Source: Paraburkholderia hospita (GTDB lineage: Bacteria > Pseudomonadota > Gammaproteobacteria > Burkholderiales > Burkholderiaceae). From it: a stretch of DNA of 64,000 bases. The notes beneath the pieces were generated by a model, which ran no database searches, had not been told where the DNA came from, and saw nothing but the letters and a program-made list of their open reading frames with translations. Shown piece by piece: positions 53,832 through 63,638 of this stretch. Location of the stretch: the NCBI RefSeq assembly GCF_002902965.1, contig NZ_CP026107.1, positions 372,001-436,000 on the forward strand. Direction: 5' to 3'. The translations under genes and the position numbers were made by a program. Positions within the stretch are counted from its first letter, which is position 1; each line of letters opens with the position of its first letter.

Positions 53832-56800
53832 CGAGTTTCTCCAGTTTCGGTAGAGGGCACTGTCGTGCCGGAAGGGACTACGTTGAGGAACCGCTCATGG
53901 CTCACATGTCTCGCGCGACGGCGCTGCAACAGATACCAGGCGGCGGGGATAACAAACATCGACAGCAGCGGTGCGGTGACCATGCCGCCCACCATCGGCG
54001 CGGCAATGCGCTGCATCACCTCCGACCCGGCGCCATGTCCAATCATGATGGGGATGAGACCCGCAAGCACCACCGCGACCGTCATTGCCTTGGGCCGGAC
54101 ACGTAGCACCGCGCCCTCGCGAATCGCATCGAGTAGCAAAGCCTCGGTGAACTGTTCGCCATCTTCCAGCCTGCGGTTAAGTGCGCCTTTCAGGTACAGC
54201 AGCATCACGACACCGAATTCGGCCGCGACGCCCGCGAGGGCGATGAAGCCGACCGACGTGGCAACCGATACCGCATGCCCCAGCACCCAGATAAGCCAGA
54301 AGCCGCCGACCAGCGCAAACGGCACCGTCGACATCAACAGCAACGCATCGGCCGCCGAGTTGAAAGTCAGGAACAGCAGCACGAAGATGACGACGAGCGT
54401 CACCGGAATGACCGTGCGCAACTTCGCCGCCGCGCGCTCCAGGTACTCGAACTGACCTGACCACGCAATTGCGTACCCTGGCGGCAACACAACCTTCTCC
54501 GCGACAGCACGCTGCATCGCTTTCACGGCCGACTGCAGGTCCGTATTGCGGATGTCGACGTAAACGAAGCCGGAAAGCCGCGCATTCTCGCTGCGAATCG
54601 ACGGCGGCCCGTCGGCAATGGCGATATGCGCAACATCGCCGAGCTGGATTTGCGCGCCCCGGTCCGTGATGACGGGCAGTTGCCGCAACTTCTCAAGCGA
54701 GTCCCGGACCTCGCGCGGATAGCGGATGTTGATGGGGAAGCGCTCACGGCCGGCAATGACCTCGCCGACGTTTTCACCACCCACCGCCGACGAGACGACC
54801 GACTGGATGTCCGCCACCGAAAGGCCATAGCGCGCGGCCGCAAGCCGGTCGATATCGACGTCGATGTACCGGCCGCCATTCAACCGCTCGGCGAGCGCAG
54901 AGGTGACCCCCGGCACATTCTTCACCGCCGCTTCGACCTGCGCCGCGACCCGGTCGATTTGCGTCAGGTCGGGGCCCGAAATCTTGACGCCGACGGGCGT
55001 CTTGATACCCGTCGACAGCATGTCGATACGGTTGCGGATAGGCGGAACCCATACATTCGACAGACCCGGCACCTTCACCGTCCGGTCCAGTTCATCGACA
55101 AGTTTTTCCGGCGTCATGCCGGGTCGCCACTCGTTACGGGGCTTGAACTGAATCGTCGTCTCGAACATCTCGAGACCCGGCGCGGGATCGGTGGCGGTGT
55201 CGGCGCGTCCCGATTTGCCGAACACGGTCGCCACCTCCGGCACGGTCTTGATGAGCCGGTCGGTCTGCTGCAGCAGTTCACTCGCTTTCTCGGCCGAAAT
55301 GCTCGGCAGCGCGGTCGGCATGTACAGCAGGTCGCCCTCATCGAGTGGCGGCAGGAACTCTCCACCAAGACGCGAAACCGGGATTACGGTCGCAGCCAGT
55401 GCGACCACGGCGACACCGATCGCAAGCCATGGGTGTCGAAGCGTTGCCTCGAGCAGCGGTCTGTACAGTCGAATCAGTACGCGGTTGATGGGGTTGACAT
55501 TTTCATGCGGAATGCGGCCCCGGATGAGGTAGCCCATCAGGACGGGCACGAGCGTCACGGACAGCCCGGCTGCGGCCGCAATTGTGTACGTCTTCGTGTA
55601 CGCCAGCGGCGAGACGAGCTTGCCTTCCTGTCCTTCCAGCGAAAACACGGGAATAAAGGACAGCGTGATGATGAGCAGCGAGAAGAACAGCGCGGGCCCG
55701 ACCTCGGCAGCCGATGTTGCAATCAGTTCCCAGCGCTGCGCGGCAGTAATCGATGTGTCCAGATGCTCGTGCTCGAACGCCTCCAGGTGCTTGTGCGCGT
55801 TCTCTATCATCACGATGGCCGCGTCGATCATCGCGCCAATAGCAATCGCAATGCCGCCGAGCGACATCAGGTTCGCATTGATGCCCTGATAGCGCATCAC
55901 GATGAAGGCAGCGAGCACACCGAGCGGCAGCGACAGGATGGCCACGAACGCGCTGCGCAGATGAAACAGGAAGACCGCGCAGACCAGCGCGACCACAATG
56001 AACTCCTCGATGAGTTTGTCCTTGAGGTTGTCCACCGCGCGGTCGATGAGTTGCGAGCGGTCGTAGGTCGTGACGACCTCGACGCCGGGCGGCAGCGAAC
56101 GCTTCAGGTCAGCGAGCTTTGCTTTCACCGCCTCGATGGTCGTCAGCGCGTTCTTGCCCGAACGCATGACGATGACGCCGCCCGCGACCTCACCCTGACC
56201 ATTCAGTTCAGCAATGCCACGGCGCGTCTCGGGTCCAATCTGGATGCGCGCCACATCGCCGAGCAGCACGGGCGTCCCCGCATCGTTCGTGCGCAGCACG
56301 ACGTGGCGGAAGTCATCCAGTGAATGAAGGTAGCCTGAAGAGCGCACCACGTATTCAGACTCGGCGAGTTCGACGACGGAGCCACCTGATTCCTGGTTGG
56401 CCTTGCGCAGCGCGTCGGCCACCATAGTCTGCGTGATGCCGTATGCACGCAGCTTGTCAGGGTCGAGCACCACCTGGTACTGGCGCACCATGCCGCCTAT
56501 TGACGCCACTTCGGACACGTCCGGCACCGACTTCAGCTCGAACTTCAGGAACCAGTCGTTTAGCGCGCGCAGTTGCCCAAGGTCATGCCTCGCGGTCCTG
56601 TCGACGAGAGCGTACTCGTACACCCAGCCCACGCCGGTTGCATCCGGGCCAAGCGAAACGGTCGCCCCCGGCGGCAGGCGACCTTGCACCTGATTCAGGT
56701 ACTCGAGCACGCGCGAGCGTGCCCAATACTGGTCGGTCTTGTCGTCGAACAGCACATAGACGAACGCGTCGCCGAACGCCGAATAGGCGCGGATGGCTTT

Positions 56801-57037
56801 TGCACCCGGCACGCCGAGCAACGTCGTGGTGAGCGGATAGGTCACCTGATCCTCGATGACCTGCGGCGCCTTGCCCGGGTATGAAGCCTTGATGATGACC
56901 TGCGTATCGGACAGGTCGGGCAGCGCATCGAGCGGCGTCTGGGTCACAGAATAGATGCCCCACGCCGTCACGAGCATCGTCGCGAGCAGGACCAGGAACC
57001 GGTTGTGAATGGACCAGCGGATGAGGCGCGCAATCAT
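53828..57037 (-). CDS. cusA: Copper/silver RND efflux pump, inner-membrane subunit
   Basis: A 1069-residue HME-RND transporter with twelve membrane helices and two large periplasmic loops. The three methionines known to carry Cu/Ag in E. coli CusA are kept in context: L-L-Y-M, L-E-M-F-E-T-T and [10 protein letters not shown]. The [12 protein letters not shown] segment itself marks the Cu/Ag branch rather than CzcA (Zn/Co/Cd). Its ATG overlaps the cusB stop, and its stop overlaps the cusF ATG, so cusB-cusA-cusF are translated as a coupled unit. It pumps Cu(I)/Ag(I) from the periplasm out through CusC. Confidence 0.95.
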   Translation of the reverse strand: MIARLIRWSIHNRFLVLLATMLVTAWGIYSVTQTPLDALPDLSDTQVIIKASYPGKAPQVIEDQVTYPLTTTLLGVPGAKAIRAYSAFGDAFVYVLFDDKTDQYWARSRVLEYLNQVQGRLPPGATVSLGPDATGVGWVYEYALVDRTARHDLGQLRALNDWFLKFELKSVPDVSEVASIGGMVRQYQVVLDPDKLRAYGITQTMVADALRKANQESGGSVVELAESEYVVRSSGYLHSLDDFRHVVLRTNDAGTPVLLGDVARIQIGPETRRGIAELNGQGEVAGGVIVMRSGKNALTTIEAVKAKLADLKRSLPPGVEVVTTYDRSQLIDRAVDNLKDKLIEEFIVVALVCAVFLFHLRSAFVAILSLPLGVLAAFIVMRYQGINANLMSLGGIAIAIGAMIDAAIVMIENAHKHLEAFEHEHLDTSITAAQRWELIATSAAEVGPALFFSLLIITLSFIPVFSLEGQEGKLVSPLAYTKTYTIAAAAGLSVTLVPVLMGYLIRGRIPHENVNPINRVLIRLYRPLLEATLRHPWLAIGVAVVALAATVIPVSRLGGEFLPPLDEGDLLYMPTALPSISAEKASELLQQTDRLIKTVPEVATVFGKSGRADTATDPAPGLEMFETTIQFKPRNEWRPGMTPEKLVDELDRTVKVPGLSNVWVPPIRNRIDMLSTGIKTPVGVKISGPDLTQIDRVAAQVEAAVKNVPGVTSALAERLNGGRYIDVDIDRLAAARYGLSVADIQSVVSSAVGGENVGEVIAGRERFPINIRYPREVRDSLEKLRQLPVITDRGAQIQLGDVAHIAIADGPPSIRSENARLSGFVYVDIRNTDLQSAVKAMQRAVAEKVVLPPGYAIAWSGQFEYLERAAAKLRTVIPVTLVVIFVLLFLTFNSAADALLLMSTVPFALVGGFWLIWVLGHAVSVATSVGFIALAGVAAEFGVVMLLYLKGALNRRLEDGEQFTEALLLDAIREGAVLRVRPKAMTVAVVLAGLIPIMIGHGAGSEVMQRIAAPMVGGMVTAPLLSMFVIPAAWYLLQRRRARHVSHERFLNVVPSGTTVPSTETGETR

Positions 57038-58560
57038 TGGGCACCTCCGGCGTGTTCGACCTTCTGCAACTGGTAGCCATCACCGGACTGGCTGAAGACG
57101 AAATGCACCGTCTGGCCTGCCTTCACATCCGGAAATGCAGTGGGCGCCGGCTTGCTGAAAGACATCGTCATTGCAGGCCAGTTCAGGGCCGGAACTGGCT
57201 GATGCGAGAACGTGATGTCTTGCGGTGTGACCTTTTCGACCTTGCCGGTAGTCTCGTACGTTTGCGCCGCCGCCGAAGCGGATGCCGGCGCTGACGCGCC
57301 TGAACTCACCCCTGCGCCACCTTCCAGTCGTGGCAGGACCGATTTCAGGCTGGCTTCCGAATCAATCAGGAACTGGCCAGAGGCGACGACCTGTTCGCCG
57401 TCGCTCAATCCGCTCAACACCTCGGTCTCGTTGCCGACATCGTTGCCAACAGTGACCGTAACGGGCTGCAGGCGGCCATCCTTGTTTCTCGCGATGACGA
57501 CAGAGCGCTTGCCCGTCGTGATGACTGCCTCGGACGGAACGAGCAGACGCGAGACGGTCTTTTGTCCGCCGACGCGCACACGCATCAACATACCGGGCGT
57601 GAGCTTCAGCGCGGTGTTGTCGATTTCGAGGCGCGCCTGCAGTGTGCGGCTGCTGGCGCTAATGCCCGGCAGGATTTCGCGGATCTGCCCGTTGAAGTGT
57701 TGCGCCGGGTTGCCGGAGAACGTGGCATCGACGCTCATGCCGGGTTGAACACTCAACGCAAGTGACTCGGGAATTTCAACGATGAGCCAGAGCTTCGAGA
57801 GACCGGCTACCTTGGCAAGCGTCTGGCCAGGCGTAACCTGTGCGCCGTCTCGCACGTTCAGTTCGCTCACGACGCCCGTTTCTGGCGACGACAGAACGAC
57901 ATGTGTCTGAACCTTTCCGGTCCGGTCGAGGGCCGCGATTACGCCGTCTGGAATCGACAGCGCACGCATCCGCGCGCGCGACGCTTCCAGCAGGCCAATG
58001 TCCATGCCGCCGCGCCTGAGCGACAGATATTCTTCCTGCGGTGCGAGCCAGTCGGGTACGAACAGGGACGCCATCGGCGCTCCCTTGCGTATTCGCTGCA
58101 TAGGAGCACTGGCGTACAAATGGTCGATGTATCCCGTTACGCGTGACTGCACGACGTCCGCCTGGGACTCGTCGAACTGGGTGGTGCCGACGGCGTCGAA
58201 GCTTTCCGACGTCTCCTGGCGGCGAACGGTCGCGTAGCGGATCCCCAGATTCTGCTGGAGGCCCGGGTCGATGCGAATGCCTGTCGATCCGCCTCCTTCG
58301 TCAGCGTAGACCGGCTCCAGCTGCATCTCCATGAAGGGAGACTTGCCCGGCTTGTCGAAGTGCTGGGCCGGGACCATCGGGTCGTGCCAATACAGTACCT
58401 TGCGACCCGTCTTCGGGTCGACGTTGCCGCTGGACGTGGCGGTGCCGGTCGCGCCTGCTCCCTCTGACGCCGGACGACGCGTGCCGGCAACGTAGCCGGT
58501 AGCGAGCAGGGCCGCCGCAAACATCATCAGGGCCGCACGTGCCAGTTGTTTCTTTTGCAT
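57034..58560 (-). CDS. cusB: CusB-type periplasmic adaptor with fused CusF domain
   Basis: A 508-residue membrane-fusion protein. Near the N-terminus is a heavy-metal-binding segment (Y-W-H-D-P-M-V-P, then [16 protein letters not shown]), followed by the HlyD-like lipoyl and alpha-hairpin domains. The C-terminal ~75 residues are an extra CusF-like barrel with H-x7-W-P-A-M-T-M, holding all four Cu-binding residues (His, Trp, Met, Met). E. coli CusB lacks this domain and relies on separate CusF. So this operon has two copper chaperone domains. It bridges CusA and CusC. Confidence 0.94.
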   Translation of the reverse strand: MQKKQLARAALMMFAAALLATGYVAGTRRPASEGAGATGTATSSGNVDPKTGRKVLYWHDPMVPAQHFDKPGKSPFMEMQLEPVYADEGGGSTGIRIDPGLQQNLGIRYATVRRQETSESFDAVGTTQFDESQADVVQSRVTGYIDHLYASAPMQRIRKGAPMASLFVPDWLAPQEEYLSLRRGGMDIGLLEASRARMRALSIPDGVIAALDRTGKVQTHVVLSSPETGVVSELNVRDGAQVTPGQTLAKVAGLSKLWLIVEIPESLALSVQPGMSVDATFSGNPAQHFNGQIREILPGISASSRTLQARLEIDNTALKLTPGMLMRVRVGGQKTVSRLLVPSEAVITTGKRSVVIARNKDGRLQPVTVTVGNDVGNETEVLSGLSDGEQVVASGQFLIDSEASLKSVLPRLEGGAGVSSGASAPASASAAAQTYETTGKVEKVTPQDITFSHQPVPALNWPAMTMSFSKPAPTAFPDVKAGQTVHFVFSQSGDGYQLQKVEHAGGAQ

Positions 58561-58571
58561 GTTGTTCTCCT

Positions 58572-59867
58572 TTACTGACCCACGGACATCGACGCCGGCA
58601 CGACCTGGTATTCGAGCTGTGCCCAGGTTTGCGATACATCGCGTTGCAGGTCCAGCACCTGAAGTTCCGCCTCGAGTTGCGCACGCCGGGCAGCAAAGTT
58701 ATCGGCGAGCGAGCCGGCGCCTGCCCTGTACGCGGCAGCCGCAAGTTGCACGCGCTGGCCGGCAGCCGGAAGCAGGGAGTGGGAGAGACTGGTAATGCGT
58801 TCGCGACCGCTAGCGAGGATGGTGGACTGTGTGCGGATGTCCGCTTCCACCTGACGTTGCGCGTCTTCGTACATCAACCGCGCCCGGGTGGCGAGTTCCG
58901 CCTTCTCGCTCGCATCCCGGTCCTGGCGATTCTTGCGATTGATGGGCAGCGGAATGCTGACGCCAACCGACACCATGTTCGAATACGCGCCACCGCGTTG
59001 CTGGTAGGCGACTTCCCACGTCCAGTTGGGGCTGCGGTTACTGTTCGCGACGGCGGTATCGGCATCGGCGACGGCAATGTCCCGAGAGGCCGCGACGAGC
59101 GCTGGCTGCACCTCACGCAGCTCCTCCGGCGGCAGCGATGACACATAGGACTGCGGCGCCGGCGGTTCGCCCGTCACGTCCGAAACGGGCGTTGCCGTCC
59201 AGCGGGACAGGCCGATGAGCGCGGTCTGCAATGTCTGCTGCGTCTTGAGCAACTGGTCCTGTGTCTGCGCGAGCATCGCCTGGGCCTGGGTCACATCGGC
59301 GGCGGTCGCTTTCGCTCCACGATAAGACGCTTTCGTCGCATCCAGTTCGTGGGTCATATGGTCAACGAGCTGCCGTTGCAGCGAAACGGCCTTCTTCGCG
59401 TAGACCGCGCTGAGCCACGCTATGGCCGTTTGCTGGCGGGTGTTCGCGAGTTGGCCAAGGTAGCCGGCCCGTTCGCGGTCCACCAGGTCGTTCGCCAGTT
59501 CGGAGCGGAGTCGGCGCTTGTCGCCCGACACCCATTCCTGCTCGATGCCGATACGACGCATCGTCATGAAGTCCTGGCCGATTGTGTATTTCTGCTGCCC
59601 GGTCACCGGCAGGTTATCGACGCCGGCCTTGAGTGTCGGGTCAGGCAACTGGCCGGCCCGGACGGCCGCTTCCGAACTCGCGCGCACGGAGGCCTGTGCC
59701 GCCCCCATGGTGGTCGAGTGGTCCGTGGCGGCCCGAAGCGCTGCATCGAGCGTGACGGGTGTTTCCTGAGCGTACGCAGCGACGCTCGTGAGAATCAGCG
59801 CGGTAAAAAGTGAATGCGCGCGCAGTGGTGCACGCCGACGTGACGGCGTGTCAATGGTCAAAGGCAT
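58572..59867 (-). CDS. cusC: CusC-type outer-membrane efflux channel
   Basis: A 431-residue TolC-family protein with two repeated OEP domains rich in long Ala/Gln/Glu helices (A-L-R-A-A-T-D-H-S-T-T-M-G-A-A-Q start). A signal peptide ends near A-Y-A-Q. No lipobox Cys is present, unlike E. coli CusC. It precedes cusB by 11 bases on the same strand. It is the outer-membrane duct of the copper pump. Confidence 0.92.
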   Translation of the reverse strand: MPLTIDTPSRRRAPLRAHSLFTALILTSVAAYAQETPVTLDAALRAATDHSTTMGAAQASVRASSEAAVRAGQLPDPTLKAGVDNLPVTGQQKYTIGQDFMTMRRIGIEQEWVSGDKRRLRSELANDLVDRERAGYLGQLANTRQQTAIAWLSAVYAKKAVSLQRQLVDHMTHELDATKASYRGAKATAADVTQAQAMLAQTQDQLLKTQQTLQTALIGLSRWTATPVSDVTGEPPAPQSYVSSLPPEELREVQPALVAASRDIAVADADTAVANSNRSPNWTWEVAYQQRGGAYSNMVSVGVSIPLPINRKNRQDRDASEKAELATRARLMYEDAQRQVEADIRTQSTILASGRERITSLSHSLLPAAGQRVQLAAAAYRAGAGSLADNFAARRAQLEAELQVLDLQRDVSQTWAQLEYQVVPASMSVGQ

Positions 59868-59959
59868 GGTCTAACCCCAACGGCGGACTCCCATAGGGAA
59901 TCCACGTCCTGGACGCAGGACGACATCGCCGCTAATGCGGCGAACCTGTCAGCAAGGGA

Positions 59960-60322
59960 TTAGATGGCGCGAGGAGGTCGCCAGAGACCGCCCGGTTCAC
60001 GGACGATGAGCGACTGCGCGTAGTGGAAGACGACGGGGGTGGACGGTCCCGCAGGGCGGGTGACTTCGATGCGCGAGGCCGGGTGATACAGGCTGCCAAG
60101 CTGGCATTGCGCCGTTGCCTTGCAGAAGAACCCTTTGGCTTTTCCCGGCTGAGACGATTGCATCATCTCGCAGCCGGGCATGTCCGACGACATCGCGCTG
60201 CCTTCGTCGGAACCCATGCTCATCTGCATCGGACATTCACCCGTCAAGCCGCTCGCCGCCAGCCCACTGATGGGCAGCACAGCGCAAAGCAGCAGGAGGA
60301 GCAATGTCCGGAGAAATTTCAT
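59960..60322 (-). CDS. Met/Cys-rich secreted protein at head of copper operon
   Basis: A 120-residue protein. Signal peptide with seven consecutive Leu-type residues, then a mature start with P-M-Q-M-S-M, M-S-S-D-M, C-E-M-M and four Cys (E-C-P, G-C-E, F-C-K, Q-C-Q). Clustered Met and Cys suggest periplasmic copper binding. The C-terminal half is without known motif. It is the first gene of the cus operon, 92 bases before cusC. I do not recognise a named family. Confidence 0.78.
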   Translation of the reverse strand: MKFLRTLLLLLLCAVLPISGLAASGLTGECPMQMSMGSDEGSAMSSDMPGCEMMQSSQPGKAKGFFCKATAQCQLGSLYHPASRIEVTRPAGPSTPVVFHYAQSLIVREPGGLWRPPRAI

Positions 60323-60329
60323 GGCTGGG

Positions 60330-60335
60330 ATTATA
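60330..60335 (-). promoter_or_regulatory. Consensus -10 box just upstream of the copper operon
   Basis: TATAAT on the minus strand ends 7 bases before the ATG at 60322, so transcription would start at or next to the ATG and give a leaderless message. No good -35 box is found 16-19 bases upstream, so an activator is probably needed. Assignment is tentative. Confidence 0.4.
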
Positions 60336-60458
60336 GCCGAGGTCGTTCAATCGCGATCGGGCCGGGTTTCCTACTGCCTGGACGTCACGAAATCATTCCC
60401 TGATAGCGTCGGTGATCAGACTTCGTGCCCGCTTTTGCGTGAGATGACGGAACAGCCA

Positions 60459-60866
60459 CTAGGTCGCAGGCGAAAGCGCTTCGATAATCCGGCACTCGTC
60501 GACGGTTCCACAACTGCACTGATCGATCAGGTTGTCGAGCTCTGCCTTCAGCTTCCGTAGATCCCGGATTTTGCGCTCCACTTCACGCCTGTGTTCGGAC
60601 GCGATGGCATCGATCGCGGAACATGAGCGGGTTCGGTCATCCGCCAGGGCGAGAAGCTCGCGCACCTGCTCCAGCGGAAAACCCAGATCGCGTGCACGTC
60701 GGATGAAGCTCAAACGGTTCAGGTGATCGACTGCGTACGCGCGGTAATTCCCCTCGGTCCGCGCAGGCGCGGGCAACAAGCCGGTCTTTTCATAAAAGCG
60801 GATGGTTTCCACTTTCGTGCCCGTTGCTTTGGCTAATTGGCCAATCGTCAATGTTGGGCTATCCAT
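60459..60866 (-). CDS. MerR-family heavy-metal regulator (ZntR/CadR/PbrR-like)
   Basis: A 135-residue MerR regulator: winged helix at residues 6-40 (T-I-G-Q-L-A-K-A-T-G-T-K-V-E-T-I-R-F-Y-E-K), coiled-coil dimer helix, and a metal loop. Cysteines C82, C117, C119 and C125 match the positions that bind Zn, Cd or Pb in ZntR/CadR/PbrR. There is no CueR-type C-x7-C copper loop. It is divergent from the P-type ATPase gene and binds the dyad between them. ATG 60866 lacks a ribosome site, so the message may be short-leadered. Confidence 0.93.
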   Translation of the reverse strand: MDSPTLTIGQLAKATGTKVETIRFYEKTGLLPAPARTEGNYRAYAVDHLNRLSFIRRARDLGFPLEQVRELLALADDRTRSCSAIDAIASEHRREVERKIRDLRKLKAELDNLIDQCSCGTVDECRIIEALSPAT

Positions 60867-60869
60867 TTC

Positions 60870-60900
60870 TTGACCCTGTAGTGACTATAGGGTCTATCGT
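60870..60900 (+). promoter_or_regulatory. MerR-type metal-responsive promoter for the P-type ATPase gene
   Basis: -35 TTGACC (60870-60875), a 19-base spacer, and -10 TATCGT (60895-60900). The dyad ACCCT-N-TAG-N3-CTA-N-AGGGT fills the spacer at 60873-60893. Nineteen-base spacers with a central dyad are the hallmark of MerR-family promoters, which need the regulator to twist DNA for transcription. Confidence 0.9.
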
Positions 60901-60936
60901 AGACCTCACGAAGACACTGGTCGAGGTCGAAACACT

Positions 60937-63122
60937 GTGAACGCTCCCGACTCACTCAAGCTGCGCATTGAGGGAATGGACTGTGCGGCCTGCGCCGTCA
61001 AGATAGAAAACGCGATGAAACGATTGCCGGGCGTGAGCGACATCAACGTCAGCTACGGTCAGCAAAGTCTGTCGCTGACATTCGACGGAGATCGGACCTC
61101 GTCGACCGCCATCGAGGACAAAATCCGCGCGCTGGGCTTTACGCCCGTCGGTGGGGTCTCGCGCAGAACCGCGGCCTCCGCTAGTCCTGTTGCTGAGCCT
61201 CGCTCATCATGGTGGCGGGAACGTAAGCCTCGCCTCACGCTAACTATCGCAGCGATGTTTGCGCTCGCGTTTGTGGTAGCGCATGTTGAGCCTGCCTTCG
61301 GGCAATGGGCGTATTCCGTCGCGGCGCTCATCAGCATCGTGCCTTTCGCGAAGCGCGCGTACGCCGGGGCAATCTCGGGCACGCCGTTCAGCATCGAGAC
61401 GCTGATGTCCGTCGCCGCGCTCGGCGCCATGCTTATTGGCGCGGCGCAGGAGGCAGCGGTTGTCATTCTTCTGTTCGCAATCGGTGAACTGCTGGAAACA
61501 GTGGCGGCGGGAAGAGCCCGAGCCGGCATCGAGGCGCTGATCTCACTGGTGCCGCGCGATGCGTTGCGCGAACGCTCAAATATTCTTGAGCGGGTGCCGG
61601 CCGACACGCTGGAAATCGGCGACGTCGTCGTCGTGCGACCCGGCGATCGTATTCCCTCCGACGGCAGGGTGATGGACGGCGTCGCGGAAGTCAATGAAGC
61701 GCCCGTCACCGGTGAGTCGGTTCCAGTGGTCAAGGAAACGGGAGCGGTCGTTTTCGCCGGGAGCATCAGTACGAATGGTGAGCTGCGTATCAGCGTCACC
61801 AGTATGGCTGTCGACAACACGATTTCCCGCATCGTTCATCTGGTCGAGGAGGCGCAGGAATCGAAAGCGCCGATGGCACGGCTGATCGACCGCTTCAGCC
61901 GGCGATACACGCCAGCCGCGATGGTGGTTGCGCTGCTGGTGGTCATCGTGCCGCCTCTCGTTTTCCATGCGGACTGGGCCACGTGGCTCTATCGTGGTCT
62001 GGCGACGCTGCTGATTGCCTGCCCCTGCGCGCTGGTGATCTCGACGCCTGCCGCCATCGCGTCGGGCCTTGCTTCAGGGGCGAGACGCGGGCTGCTGGTC
62101 AAGGGCGGCGCAGCCCTCGAAACGCTCGGCAAGATTAAAACGGTCGCGTTCGACAAGACTGGAACGCTCACGCGGGGCAGTCCACGGGTGACAGACATTG
62201 TCCCAGTCGAAGGGACGCGAGACGATGTTCTCGCAAAGGCGGCCGCGGTCGAACGCAAGGCGAGCCATCCGCTTGGCAGGGCCATCGTGGAAGCGGCGAG
62301 TGGCCGCGGTCTTGAACTGCCAGCCAGTTTCGGCGCTGCGTTGACGAAGCCGGGCGAGTCGGTCACCGCGCGCCTGAAGGGCGGCTTCGTGTCGGTTGGT
62401 TCGCCGCTCTATGCGAAAAAGCAAACGGTGCTCGACGCGCATATCGCGCAGCAACTGGAGGCGCTTCAGCGGCAGGGCAAGACAGTCGTAGTGGTGCTGT
62501 CCGGCAAGCGGGTCGAGGGGCTTATCGCGTTGCGTGACGAGCCACGTAGAGATGCCGCAGAAGCGATCGCCACACTACAACGCATGGGCATTGGAACGAT
62601 CATGCTGACGGGCGACAATCAAAGAACGGCGGACGCCATCGGGGCGACCCTGGGCGTGCAAGTCAGAGCAGAACTACTGCCTGACGCCAAGCTTGCCGAG
62701 ATTGAAGCAATCAGGAAAAAAGGCCTGGTCGCGATGATCGGGGACGGCATCAACGACGCTCCGGCATTGGCCGCAGCGTCTGTCGGTGTCGCGATGGGCG
62801 GCGGAGCCGATGTCGCGCTGGAAACTGCGGACGCTGCGCTACTGCATAACCGTGTGATGGCGTTGCCGATCTCATTGCATTGTCGAAATCCACACTCGCC
62901 AACATCTGGCAGAACATCGGGCTCGCGCTCGGTCTGAAAGCGATTTTCCTGTGTACGACGCTGCTCGGCGTTACCAGTCTGTGGATGGCCATTCTCGCGG
63001 ATACAGGTGCCACTATTCTCGTTACTGCGAATGCGCTACGGCTGCTCCGTGTCAGGCATGACCGACCATTCCAACGCGCATCGAGGGGGCGTAACGAAGC
63101 TCTGCAACCCGAGACCCGATGA
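60937..63122 (+). pseudogene. Zn/Cd/Pb-type P-type ATPase gene with a 3' frameshift
   Basis: From GTG 60937 the first frame encodes 640 residues of a normal PIB-type ATPase. It has a metal-binding domain with C16-A-A-C19, transport motif C362-P-C364, phosphorylation D406 in D-K-T-G-T, A-S-H-P-L and G-D-G-I-N-D-A-P-A-L. It then runs out of frame after V-M near 62859 and stops at 62937. The missing end, G-V-A-D-L-I-A-L-S-K plus two membrane helices, continues one base shifted from 62862 to 63122. One base is missing after ATG 62857-62859. Protein from the first frame lacks the last two helices and would probably fail to transport. Sequencing error is the alternative. Confidence 0.88.
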
Positions 63123-63157
63123 GCTGCCGAGGTAACGCTTCCCCGCCATCAATCGTA

Positions 63158-63182
63158 AGCCCGCCCCGAGCGGGCTTTTTTG
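63158..63182 (+). terminator. Rho-independent terminator after the ATPase gene
   Basis: Stem AGCCCGC / GCGGGCT with loop CCCGA, followed by a run of T. It lies about 36 bases after the ATPase stop codon. Confidence 0.9.
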
Positions 63183-63245
63183 CATCCAATGTCCGGCATG
63201 CTCAGCAAACGCCGCTACGCCGATGCCAGCGAAAAGACAAAAGCA

Positions 63246-63638
63246 TCACGAACCTGGGTCCACGCCCATCCAACTCACATGCGCGCTCACCACGCGCCAG
63301 CCTTCGGGCATCTTCACCCACGTCTGACTTTGCCTGCCGACACGCGGCTCGTTATCGCGCCGAAACTCGATATTAGCGACGGCGAACGCATCGCCATAAG
63401 TGGTAACGACACGCGCCGTCACCGTGCGCTCAAGTCCCTTACCGGGCCGCGCAGCGCGAAACGCACGGATCGCGTCATACCCATAAAGATTTTCCGTCGC
63501 GCCATACCGCAGCGTATGCGGTGAATCAAAAAAGAGCGCATCGAGCACAGCGACATCATTGCTCACGAGCGCCCGTTCATAAGCATCGAATGCCGCGTTG
63601 ACTTCAGCGAGTACATCGGGCCGATTGATCTCGATCAT
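63246..63638 (-). CDS. AtzH/HpxZ-like small protein (DUF3225, NTF2 fold)
   Basis: A 130-residue NTF2-like protein ([49 protein letters not shown]). ATG 63638 shares its A with the stop of the upstream amidase gene (TGATG). HpxZ-type proteins pair with AtzE-like amidases in oxalurate, cyanurate-like and related pathways, and AtzH-type proteins act as small amidase partners. The start upstream of 63638 is not used. Confidence 0.88.
   Translation of the reverse strand: MIEINRPDVLAEVNAAFDAYERALVSNDVAVLDALFFDSPHTLRYGATENLYGYDAIRAFRAARPGKGLERTVTARVVTTYGDAFAVANIEFRRDNEPRVGRQSQTWVKMPEGWRVVSAHVSWMGVDPGS

Noticed and set aside
54626..56323. 565-codon plus-strand open frame
   Set aside because: Antisense to cusA, which has complete RND motifs; product is Arg/His/Asp-rich.
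60459..60866. CueR copper sensor controlling the cus operon
   Set aside because: The CueR C-x7-C loop is absent; Cys positions match the Zn/Cd/Pb group and the strong operator points to the ATPase gene.
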